In this document: positions 1 through 7,800 of the stretch, piece after piece | How the letters are laid out: each line of letters begins with the position of its first letter | Position numbering within the stretch: the first letter of the stretch is position 1 | Origin: JBGPYM01 sp041493205 | GTDB taxonomy: Bacteria > Bacteroidota > Ignavibacteria > UBA10030 > UBA6906 | Direction of reading: 5' to 3' | Length of the DNA stretch: 9,315 nt | Assembly: GCA_041493205.1 (NCBI GenBank) | Contig: JBGPYM010000116.1 | Location: 1 to 9,315 of the forward strand | The notes under the pieces: model-generated | Told to the model about the DNA's origin: nothing | The model's input: the letters and a program-made list of their open reading frames with translations, nothing else | The model's database searches: none | Position numbers and translations under genes: made by a program

Positions 1-1
1 G

Positions 2-3000
2 GACATCTCCGGCGGCATCAAGAAACACGACGCGTGTGCGGCTGCGACGGGTGATTTCGTCTTTTCCGCACCCGACAACATTCTGAAGACCGGGGATAAC
101 TTGCTCACCGTCCACGGCGTCTGGCTGAGCGCGAAGAATTACATCGACATGCAGGTGACCTGCGATATCGGCTTTACGATCATCGCGTCCACGGGATCCA
201 ACGGGTCGATCAACCCTCTGGGAGCAAGCACGGTCCCGGCCGGCAGCAATGCGGTATACACCGTGACCCCCCAAACCGGGTACCATGTCCAGAGTCTCAT
301 CGTCGACGGCGTTAATCAGGGGAGTGTGACGTCGTACGTGTTTACAAATGTCAGCACCTCGCACACGATCAGCGTCATCTTCGTTATCAATTCATATGCG
401 CTGACCACCGGCGTTTCTCCCGCGGGGGCAGGAACGCTCACCAGAACCCCAGATCAAACATCTTACACGCACGGTACACTGGTAACTCTCACCGCAAGCG
501 CGAACCGAGGATATCATTTCGACTCATGGACCGGGACAGCGGGTACCGCCAATCCATTGACGGTGACGATGCTCCAGGACATGTCGATCACGGCACAGTT
601 CGTCCCGAATGTCCCCGTCACCTTCACGCTCATTTCAACCAACGAGGCCGACCTCCGGAACGCGATAAATAGTGCGAATGCTCACCCCGGCGCCGACACG
701 ATCCGGTATACTGTTTCAGGGGTTGTCACGCTCACCGATACACTACCCAGTATTACAGATGAACTGATCATTGATGGCACGGGACAGGATCCATACACAG
801 GAACCCCAGTGGTCGGCCTGGACGGCGCCTCGCTCCCCGTGATATCCGGCCTGGGCTCCGGCCGGGTTTTTGGGTTCTCCCTCAGAGCCGGGTACAGCTC
901 GGTACGGGGATTCCGCATCACCGGCTTTACAGGCGCGGGAATTTATATTGCGAGCGACAGCAACCAGGTTACCGGCAATATCATCGAGCTTAACGGCGGA
1001 CCGGGGGTCCTGATCGAGGATGGCAATGGAAACCGCATTGGCGGGACGGTGCCGGGCGCGGCCAATATCATCGACCGCAACGGCGCGGGAGTCGTGATCA
1101 AGCAGGTGACCGCACTTCTCCCCCCCTCGGGGAACGCCGTTCTTGGAAACTCCCTCTACAGCAATACCGGGCTCGCCATCGATATTGGCGGCAACGGGGT
1201 GACGGCAAATGCCTATCCTCCGGGTCCGACCAAGACTGTGCCGCGCCCCGCCCAGCCGGGGGGCGTCAACTACCGTCAGAACTTTCCCAATCTCTTCTTT
1301 GCATCCGCCGGGAGCGGAAATCCTCACGTGGAGGGCTCGCTTCTCGCATGGCCTGACATCACGTACCGCATCGAAGTGTATCTCGTCGAGACGGTCCATC
1401 CCACCGGGTTTGGTGATGGGAAGACGCTCATCGGCGCGCAGAACGTCGTGGCCGATGCCAACGGGTTTGTGTGGTTCTCCATTCCGTCCAGCGCGGTGTT
1501 GCTAGCGGGTCAGTTTGTGACCGCTACCGCCACGGATTTTGCTGGAAACACATCCGAATTTTCCCCGGACCTTCCGGTCGGGGTCATGACACGGGTCTTC
1601 GGGGACCACTACGTGGTGAACACCACACTCACCGGCATTCCGCTGCACTGGCGTGACGGCAAAGGAACCTACAAGGTCAGTACGGATGTGCCGCCTTCGT
1701 TCCGCCCCGTGATTGCAAAGTCGTTTGGCACCTGGAGCGCCCTCTCAGGAACGGGTTGGCAGCTGCAGTATTCGGATCAGGGGGACACGCCCTCGGACCA
1801 CTGGGGAGGGGTCCCTGACGGCGTCAACAACGTCGTCTTTATTAGCAGCCACTGGGACACGACCGGCGCCGATCCCAATACGATCGCCATCACCCGCGTG
1901 CGGTACAACGCCCTCAACGGCGAAATGACCGATGTGGACATCGCGTTCAACAGCGGAAATTTCCCGTTCAGTATCATCACCGACGCGCCGGGAGACCCCA
2001 CGAACACCAAAGACGTGGAAGACGTTGCGACCCATGAGATCGGGCATTACGGAGGACTTGGAGACATCTACAACCCGGGATATCCGCAGTACGTCATATA
2101 TATGGGGGACGGCAATGACGTAGTGACGATGTACGGATTGATCAAGGACGATGAAACCGACAAGCGGGTCCTGGATGCCGCGGATATCAATGGCATCAAC
2201 TTCATCTACTCGAACATACCGGCCAGTCATGTTGACCTGATGTTCGTGTTCGATGCCTCGTCGACGTTTGCATCGTCGTACAGCGCGCTCGATCCTTCCA
2301 AGAACAACGCCGCGGCACTGGTCACGCAGATGAGGCCCGGGGACCGTGTCGGGGCTATAAAGCTCCCCTCCACCGTCGTGTTCCCACTGACGACGCTGGA
2401 TGACAGCAACTCGTCCCGCCTTAACGCCATCAACGCGATCAACAGCATCGTGGTCAGCGGCTCGAGCGGCGTCGGGGCCGGATTGCAGGCGGGCGTGACA
2501 GCGCTCGCCGGCAGGCCGCCGGACCATGCCGGGGCGATGCTCCTCTTCAGCGCGGGGGAAGAGACCGGGGTTCCCACGGCTCTGAGCACACTACCGACGC
2601 TGAAGTCGAACGGGATCCGGATGTTCACGCTCGGCTTCCCCGGGAGCAGCGGGCAGGACCTGGATAGCCGGCTGGCGGACAGCACGGGAGGCGCATATTT
2701 CCTCGCGTCCGACACGACGATCAGCCAGGTGGTCGCACAGACGTGGAACATACTGACCGGCGTTCAGCTCATCGGCGACTCGACACTCTTCTCGCAGGGC
2801 ATCGCGTGGCAGGGGGGCATCGCATGGCAGGGCGGGCTCGCCTGGCAGGGGGGCATCGCCTGGCAGGGGGGCATCGCATGGCAGGGGGCCGTCGACCCTG
2901 GAACAACGAAGATCCTTCCGGGCATCGCGTGGCAAGGGAGCTCGTTTGAACTCGGGCTCTTACCTCCGGGGGCGAGTCTTTTCGACGGGGACCACGATGG

Positions 3001-4681
3001 GATCCCGGATGCCGCGTACACTCCATTGAATCACCCCGCCGGTGTTCAGTACATACAGGGACCGACGTACGCTTACTATACGATTCCGAATCCGGCACCC
3101 GGACCGTGGCGATTGGTCCCGGCAGGAACGAACACAACGCCTCTTCCACCTGACCCGGAACCGGTGATTCTCTCCCTCCTCGCCGAGACGGATGTGACGA
3201 TGCAGGTCACGTTCAACAAGTCAAATTATCTGCCCGGGGATCAGGTCAATGTCACAGCATCGCTGTCGGCGGGCGGGACGACACAGGGCGGCGGGCATGT
3301 TTCAGGCGGATCACTTGTAAGCAATGCGACCGTACAGGCGAACGTGACGCTTCCGGGCCTGGGGTCCGTTCAGAGCTTCCTCCTTGTTCCGCAGGGGAAC
3401 GGACTGTATTCCGGGTCGTTCACGAGCACGTCGGCGGCCGGCACATACAAGTTCCTCATCCGGGCAGCGGGCGTCGTCACGGCGGGGCAGGACAGCTTCC
3501 ACCGGCAGAGCGACCAGTCGGTGTTCGTGGCTCCTCCGTTCGTGCCGAACGCCGTCCTCCTCTCCACGAATGCCACCATCGTGGGGGACAGCACGCAAAT
3601 CGTTTCCGGGAGTGTCATTGTCAATGTGAAGAAGACCGGTTTCCTCCCGCTGACGAGCTACGAGTTGACGCTCGGAAAGGGCGTTACCACACCGGCGCGT
3701 TATAACCTCAAGGCAAACAAGATCTCCCTCCAATCCGGTGCTGCAGTCGGGAGCGACGTGTACTATAACACTCTCTCGAATGCCGGCACCATCGGCGGAA
3801 CGCTTCACACCCCGCTGGCGCTTCCGGTGATCAGTGCGCTGCCTCCGTTCAAAGCGGCAACGCCGGGGACAAGCGATCTGAATCTCGCAAGCTCCGCGCA
3901 GTTGACGCTGGCACCGGGCTCGTATCGTGACGTCGTCCTGAACCCCCAGTCAACGCTGACATTGACGGGCGGGACGTATCAGTTCAGGAGCATCTGGATA
4001 CGGAACGGCGCACGGCTCCGATTCACATTGCCGACGGAGGTACGACTTTCCCTCGGTCTGCTCGCCGAAAGCAACACCTATCTCGGTCCGGCGAACGGCT
4101 CTCCGATCACGGCCGGGGACATCGTTATCTACGTCGGGGGCCTCGATACCGACTGCTCGTGGCTCAACGCCATCCTTGTGTCGTCACAGGCGGTCGTGTT
4201 CGGTAATTTCTATGCGCCGAACGGGACGATCTGGCTGGGCGACGGGACGCAGGCGACTGGGGCATTCCTCGCACGGAATATCTTCGTCGGGAAGAAAGCA
4301 AAGGTGGTTCTCTCGACCACCTTCAGCGGTCTGACAAAGGCTGACGGCGGACGCTGGGGCGGGGAGCCCGGAGCGGACAACGCAGCTGCGGAAGGTGTAC
4401 CGCAGACGTACTCCCTTGCACAGAACTACCCGAACCCGTTCAATCCGAGCACACAGATCCGGTACGGCCTCCCCCGGCTGAGCCACGTCACCCTGACGGT
4501 GTACAATACGCTCGGTCAGGAGATCGTGCGGCTGGCGGATGGCGTGCAGGAAGCCGGGTTCCACGTCATACAGTGGAACGGCACGAATGCGCAGGGCAAG
4601 AGCGTCGCGTCCGGCGTGTACTTCTACCGACTGGTGGCGGGAGATTTCGTGGATCTCAAGAAATCGGTGTTCCTGAAATAG
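2..4681 (+). CDS. Large T9SS-secreted multidomain protein with matrixin-like metalloprotease, vWA and beta-helix domains (5' partial)
   Basis: The frame is open from base 2 with no stop, so the true start lies upstream; the internal TTG at 101 is not a credible start. Visible length is 1559 residues, numbered here from base 2. Domains in order: two InlB-B-like repeats (about 57-200); a right-handed beta-helix with IGGTVPGAANII (about 207-410) and its usual follow-on strand region ending FAGNTSEFSP (to about 523); a metzincin module with HEIGHYGGLGD at 678-688 and a Met-turn-like VVTMYG; a vWA domain (about 744-920); GIAWQG hexapeptides (933-979); beta-sandwich-like segments; a glycine/threonine-rich beta region (about 1180-1440); and a T9SS sorting domain from QNYPNPFNPST at 1474. 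It is probably exported and anchored or released at the cell surface as a protease or adhesin. Its substrate is unknown. The domain calls come from motif reading; the protease and T9SS calls are the firmest. Confidence 0.88.
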   Translation, partial: DISGGIKKHDACAAATGDFVFSAPDNILKTGDNLLTVHGVWLSAKNYIDMQVTCDIGFTIIASTGSNGSINPLGASTVPAGSNAVYTVTPQTGYHVQSLIVDGVNQGSVTSYVFTNVSTSHTISVIFVINSYALTTGVSPAGAGTLTRTPDQTSYTHGTLVTLTASANRGYHFDSWTGTAGTANPLTVTMLQDMSITAQFVPNVPVTFTLISTNEADLRNAINSANAHPGADTIRYTVSGVVTLTDTLPSITDELIIDGTGQDPYTGTPVVGLDGASLPVISGLGSGRVFGFSLRAGYSSVRGFRITGFTGAGIYIASDSNQVTGNIIELNGGPGVLIEDGNGNRIGGTVPGAANIIDRNGAGVVIKQVTALLPPSGNAVLGNSLYSNTGLAIDIGGNGVTANAYPPGPTKTVPRPAQPGGVNYRQNFPNLFFASAGSGNPHVEGSLLAWPDITYRIEVYLVETVHPTGFGDGKTLIGAQNVVADANGFVWFSIPSSAVLLAGQFVTATATDFAGNTSEFSPDLPVGVMTRVFGDHYVVNTTLTGIPLHWRDGKGTYKVSTDVPPSFRPVIAKSFGTWSALSGTGWQLQYSDQGDTPSDHWGGVPDGVNNVVFISSHWDTTGADPNTIAITRVRYNALNGEMTDVDIAFNSGNFPFSIITDAPGDPTNTKDVEDVATHEIGHYGGLGDIYNPGYPQYVIYMGDGNDVVTMYGLIKDDETDKRVLDAADINGINFIYSNIPASHVDLMFVFDASSTFASSYSALDPSKNNAAALVTQMRPGDRVGAIKLPSTVVFPLTTLDDSNSSRLNAINAINSIVVSGSSGVGAGLQAGVTALAGRPPDHAGAMLLFSAGEETGVPTALSTLPTLKSNGIRMFTLGFPGSSGQDLDSRLADSTGGAYFLASDTTISQVVAQTWNILTGVQLIGDSTLFSQGIAWQGGIAWQGGLAWQGGIAWQGGIAWQGAVDPGTTKILPGIAWQGSSFELGLLPPGASLFDGDHDGIPDAAYTPLNHPAGVQYIQGPTYAYYTIPNPAPGPWRLVPAGTNTTPLPPDPEPVILSLLAETDVTMQVTFNKSNYLPGDQVNVTASLSAGGTTQGGGHVSGGSLVSNATVQANVTLPGLGSVQSFLLVPQGNGLYSGSFTSTSAAGTYKFLIRAAGVVTAGQDSFHRQSDQSVFVAPPFVPNAVLLSTNATIVGDSTQIVSGSVIVNVKKTGFLPLTSYELTLGKGVTTPARYNLKANKISLQSGAAVGSDVYYNTLSNAGTIGGTLHTPLALPVISALPPFKAATPGTSDLNLASSAQLTLAPGSYRDVVLNPQSTLTLTGGTYQFRSIWIRNGARLRFTLPTEVRLSLGLLAESNTYLGPANGSPITAGDIVIYVGGLDTDCSWLNAILVSSQAVVFGNFYAPNGTIWLGDGTQATGAFLARNIFVGKKAKVVLSTTFSGLTKADGGRWGGEPGADNAAAEGVPQTYSLAQNYPNPFNPSTQIRYGLPRLSHVTLTVYNTLGQEIVRLADGVQEAGFHVIQWNGTNAQGKSVASGVYFYRLVAGDFVDLKKSVFLK
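170..604 (+). repeat. Two InlB-B-like bacterial repeat domains
   Basis: Two consecutive modules of about 70 residues share a pattern: a G-x-G/N-S or G-A-G-T turn (SNGSINP; PAGAGTLTRTP), then a strand with V-T/L-T (YTVTPQTGYHV; VTLTASANRGYHF), then a closing strand ending in ISVIF or ITAQF. The GYHV/GYHFDSW element after the T-x-x-x-x-G turn is typical of the divergent InlB B-repeat family found in surface proteins. They probably act as spacer or binding modules at the exposed N-terminal side. The family name is assigned by pattern, not by a search. Confidence 0.65.
2033..2065 (+). other. Zinc-binding active site HExxHxxGxxD of the metzincin module
   Basis: These bases encode HEIGHYGGLGD. The two histidines and the catalytic glutamate are intact, and the glycine before the third ligand is present. 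The third ligand position is Asp rather than the His usual in matrixins. Downstream VVTMYG is a plausible Met-turn, and LDAADINGINFIY resembles the final matrixin helix (family pattern L-x-x-x-D-I-x-G-I-x-x-x-Y). The preceding stretch, with a WSALSG element and a DVDIAFN strand, fits the metzincin N-terminal subdomain. The residues suggest an active enzyme. Confidence 0.75.
2228..2760 (+). other. von Willebrand factor A domain with degenerate MIDAS
   Basis: HVDLMFVFDASSTF opens the domain as a vWA first strand and metal-site loop. The family pattern DxSxS appears as D-A-S-S-T starting at residue 751. A helix, the GDRVGAIKL strand, SSGVGAGLQAG (the family GTxIxxGL loop, with Ser for Thr) and MLLFSAGEET follow. 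In the last strand the usual Asp of LLTDG is Ala (residue 851). The fold looks complete, ending with the IRMFTLGF and AYFLASD strands, but canonical metal coordination is probably weakened. The likely role is protein-protein or matrix adhesion. Confidence 0.7.
2798..2938 (+). repeat. GIAWQG hexapeptide repeats (18-bp units, five in tandem plus one)
   Basis: Five head-to-tail 18-bp units at 2798-2887 encode GIAWQG, GIAWQG, GLAWQG, GIAWQG and GIAWQG. After a 33-base gap encoding AVDPGTTKILP, a sixth GIAWQG unit lies at 2921-2938. Units differ mostly at third codon positions (Ala codons gcg, gca, gcc, gcc, gca, gcg), while Trp and Gln are invariant in every copy. The array follows the vWA domain directly and precedes a segment beginning FELGLLPPG. 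Its function is not recognised. Confidence 0.9.
4421..4678 (+). other. Type IX secretion C-terminal sorting domain
   Basis: The segment begins QNYPNPFNPSTQIRYGLP. A FlgD-like Ig-type strand pattern follows (VTLTVYNTLGQEIVRL, HVIQWNGTNAQGKSV, SGVYFYRL), ending in KKSVFLK at the protein terminus. This is the common type A sorting signal in Ignavibacteria and relatives, which directs outer-membrane export through T9SS and then surface anchoring or release. It also confirms that the upstream domains are extracellular. Confidence 0.9.
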
Positions 4682-4686
4682 CCAGC

Positions 4687-4705
4687 GCATCGGGCTGACC
4701 GATGC
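4687..4705 (+). other. Small perfect hairpin just after the stop codon
   Basis: GCATCGG and CCGATGC form a perfect 7-bp stem around the 5-base loop GCTGA, five bases downstream of the TAG stop. No T-rich tract follows, so it is not a convincing intrinsic terminator alone. It could protect the 3' end of the mRNA or assist the larger hairpin downstream. Confidence 0.5.
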
Positions 4706-4722
4706 ACTTGCCGTAGCAATGC

Positions 4723-4783
4723 ATGCGCCGGGTACTCCGGGGCGGTCTCCGCCTCCGGCACCCGGCGCATCCGCTTCTTTCTT
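4723..4783 (+). terminator. Long G+C-rich hairpin with T-rich tail (intrinsic terminator or leader hairpin)
   Basis: ATGCGCCGGGT (4723-4733) is perfectly complementary to ACCCGGCGCAT (4760-4770). Inside that 11-bp stem, CCGG (4737-4740) can pair with 4755-4758, and GGCGG (4741-4745) pairs with CCGCC (4749-4753) around a TCT loop, with small internal loops or bulges between. The tract TTCTTTCTT at 4775-4783 follows. This is the shape of a rho-independent terminator for the upstream surface-protein gene. Because the next start is only 17 bases beyond the tail, it may also sit in the leader of the signalling operon. Confidence 0.65.
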
Positions 4784-4800
4784 GTCCGGGATACAGACGA

Positions 4801-7800
4801 ATGATGAGCAGAACCACCATCCACACCATCACGGCGTGTGTGATCGCACTCGCCCTCTTTTCCGTCGCGGGCGCGCAGCAGACGCTCCGGTTTGAACACC
4901 TGACGGTCAGGCAGGGGCTCTCACAGGGATCGGTCATCTGCATCCTGCAGGACAGCCGCGGTTTTCTCTGGTTCGGCACGCTGGACGGCCTCAACAGGTA
5001 CGATGCATACGGTTGCACGGTGTTCCGGCACGATGCCGCGGATTCCACCTCCCTCAACGAAAGCTTCATCACCTCCATCATCGAGACTCCCGACAGCACG
5101 CTCTGGATCGGGACGCTGAATACGCCGGGCCTTCTGAACCGGTATAACCCGGCGACAGAGTCTTTCACCCGCGTGCCCCGGGACAGCGTCGATCTTTCGC
5201 ACGCGCGGATCGGTGCGGCCAGGTCGGAATACACCGATGCTTCGGGCCAGGTCTGGTCCGGGTCTGTCGGCAACGGGCTCACGCGGCGGAATCCCCGCAC
5301 CGGCGAGTCGAAGACGTACACCCACGCTCCGGCGGATCCCGGCAGCCTCTCGGACAATCGCGTCTACTCGGTCATCGGAGACCAGACCGGGACACTCTGG
5401 ATCGGGACACGGGAAGGCCTCGACTGCCTTCGGCCGGGAACGGATTCGTTTACACATTACCGGCACGATGACAAAAACCCGAGGAGCCTGAGCGACAACT
5501 GGGTCTGGCCGCTTCTCGAAGACCGGAACGGTGTCATGTGGGTCGGGACATTCCGGGGCGGGCTCAACCGGTTCGATCGCGCGACCGGAACGTTTCTCCG
5601 CTACCGGCATGACGAATCCGACCCGGTCAGCCTGGCAGGCGACCGGGTGTACTCGCTCACCGAGGACCAATCGGGGATGATCTGGGTCGGACTGGGAGAC
5701 AACGGCGTGGACCGCTTTCATCCGGCCATGGCGGCATTCCGTCACTACCGGCACGATCCAAAGGAGCCATCGAGTCTCATCGACGATAACATCACAAACC
5801 TGTTCGTTGACAGGAGCGGCGTGGCATGGATCGGCACCCGGAGCGGACTTGACCGGTGGGACAGGGCGAACGATGCGTTCCGCCACTATATGAGCAAGCC
5901 GACATCTTCCGGCGCGGGGGGCGACGCCGTCCAGTCCATGGTGCAGGACAACAACGGAGAACTCTGGCTGGGGACTCTCAGCAGCGGTCTGGGGCGACTC
6001 GATCCCGCATCGGGACACATCACCTCCTACCGGCACGATCCCGCCAATAGCCGGAGCGTGAGCGATGACAGAATCTACGCCCTGTGCGAAGACCGCGCGG
6101 GAAATCTCTGGGTCGGGACGTACGGCGGCGGACTCAATCGCTTCAATCCCGCCGCGGGAGAATTCAGCAGATATGTGCACAACGACTCTCTCCCCGGAAG
6201 CCTGGGCGGCCCCGGAGTCTGGTCCCTGCTTGAAGACCGGAGCGGAAGGCTCTGGGTAGGAACCTACGGCGGCGGCCTCGACCGGTACGAACCGGCGACG
6301 GGGACGTTTACACACTTCGTGCATGACGACGCCAATCCGCAGAGCATCAGCGACAACATCATTCTCTCGCTCCACCAGGACCGGGAAGGGACGCTCTGGG
6401 TGGGGACGAACCAGGGATTGAATGCGACGGACGGAACGTCAGGGGTCTTTCGCCAGTACCATCAGAAAGACGGACTCCCGAATGACGTCGTCCTGGGCAT
6501 TCTGGAGGACGCGCAGGGCATGCTCTGGATGAGCACCAACAAGGGGATTTCACGGCTCGATCCACGGAAGAGGGTGTTCAGGAACTACACCCATGACGAC
6601 GGGCTGCAGGGGGACGAGTTCAACCAGGGGGCGTACGCGCAGGATCCCCGCACCGGCGAAATACTCTTTGGCGGCTCGGCGGGATTTAATGTCTTCCTCC
6701 CGGACCAGGTGAAGGACAATCCATACGTCCCGCCGGTGGTATTCACCTCCTTCATCCGGTTCAACACCGACGACAAGGAAGGGAGGGCCATTGCCCAGCG
6801 CGGGATTGCCACCCATCCCGCAATCACCCTTTCCTACAAAGACAATATCTCCGCCATTGAATTTGCCGCGTTAAACTTCTACAATACATCCAGGAACCAG
6901 TACGCGTACAAGCTCGAAGGCTTCAGCGACAACTGGATCCAGATCGGCACGGATCGCCGGGCAACGTTTACGAATCTGGACGCCGGCACATACACGCTGC
7001 GCGTCAGAGGATCCAACAACGACGGAATCTGGAACGATGCCGGGGCGGCCCTTCGCCTGACGGTCACTCCCCCCTGGTGGAAGACGCGCTGGGCCTACGG
7101 GCTCTACGCGGTGATCGTGTTCGGATTCCTGTACGGCATCCGGAGCGTGGAAATACGGCGGCGGGAACAGAAGGCACAGATACGCGAGTCGGAGTTGCGC
7201 GCAAAGGCGGTCGAAGCAGAGAAACGCGCACTTGAGGCGGAGAACGAGAGGAAAACAAAGGAACTGGAAGACGCCCGGCAGCTCCAGATCTCCATGCTGC
7301 CGAAGGAGGTCCCGCTCCTTCCGGGATTTGAAATCGCCGTCTATATGAAAACTGCAACCGAGGTGGGGGGCGATTACTACGATTTCAACGTTGCAGACGA
7401 CGGGACCCTGAGCGTCGCATTCGGCGACGCAACCGGACACGGCATGCAGGCCGGAACCATCGTCACGCTGATGAAGGGGCTGTTCGTGTCTGATGTGTCG
7501 CGGTTCACCGTTCCGGAATTCCTGAACCACTGCAGCCGGGCCATCAAGAAAATCAAGATGGGGCGATTGTTCATGGCATTCTCCCTCATCAGGCTGAAGG
7601 ACCAGGCCATCGCGCTCTCCAGCGCAGGCATGCCCCCCGTCTACCTGTACCGGCACGCAACCCGGTCCGTGGAAGAGATTCTCGTCAAGGGGATGCCGCT
7701 GGGGGCCATGAAGCACCCGCAGTACGATCTCCATGAGGAGGCGCTGGCCCAGGGGGACACGCTCCTGATGCTGACGGACGGTCTTCCGGAGCAGAAGAAC

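Noticed and set aside
101..103. TTG as the start of the large surface protein
   Set aside because: The frame is open to base 2 and the flanking peptide is continuous domain sequence with no signal peptide, so the gene begins outside the window.
2798..2938. CRISPR-like or non-coding tandem repeat
   Set aside because: Units are 18 bp with no spacers, stay in frame, and differ mainly at third codon positions, so they are protein repeats.
4708..4740. Promoter-like TTGCCG with a weak downstream TACT element
   Set aside because: The -10 match is poor and lies within the hairpin stem; FCB-type promoters also differ from this consensus, so support is too weak to annotate.
4656..5357. Minus-strand frame of 233 codons crossing the intergenic hairpin
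   Set aside because: No family motif, no convincing ribosome site, and it overlaps two well-supported + strand genes and the hairpin.
4921..6375. Long minus-strand frame of 484 codons opposite the propeller region
   Set aside because: It mirrors the repeated, GC-rich propeller gene, has an Arg/Pro/Val-rich composition with no recognisable motif, and the + strand carries a full domain protein over the same bases.
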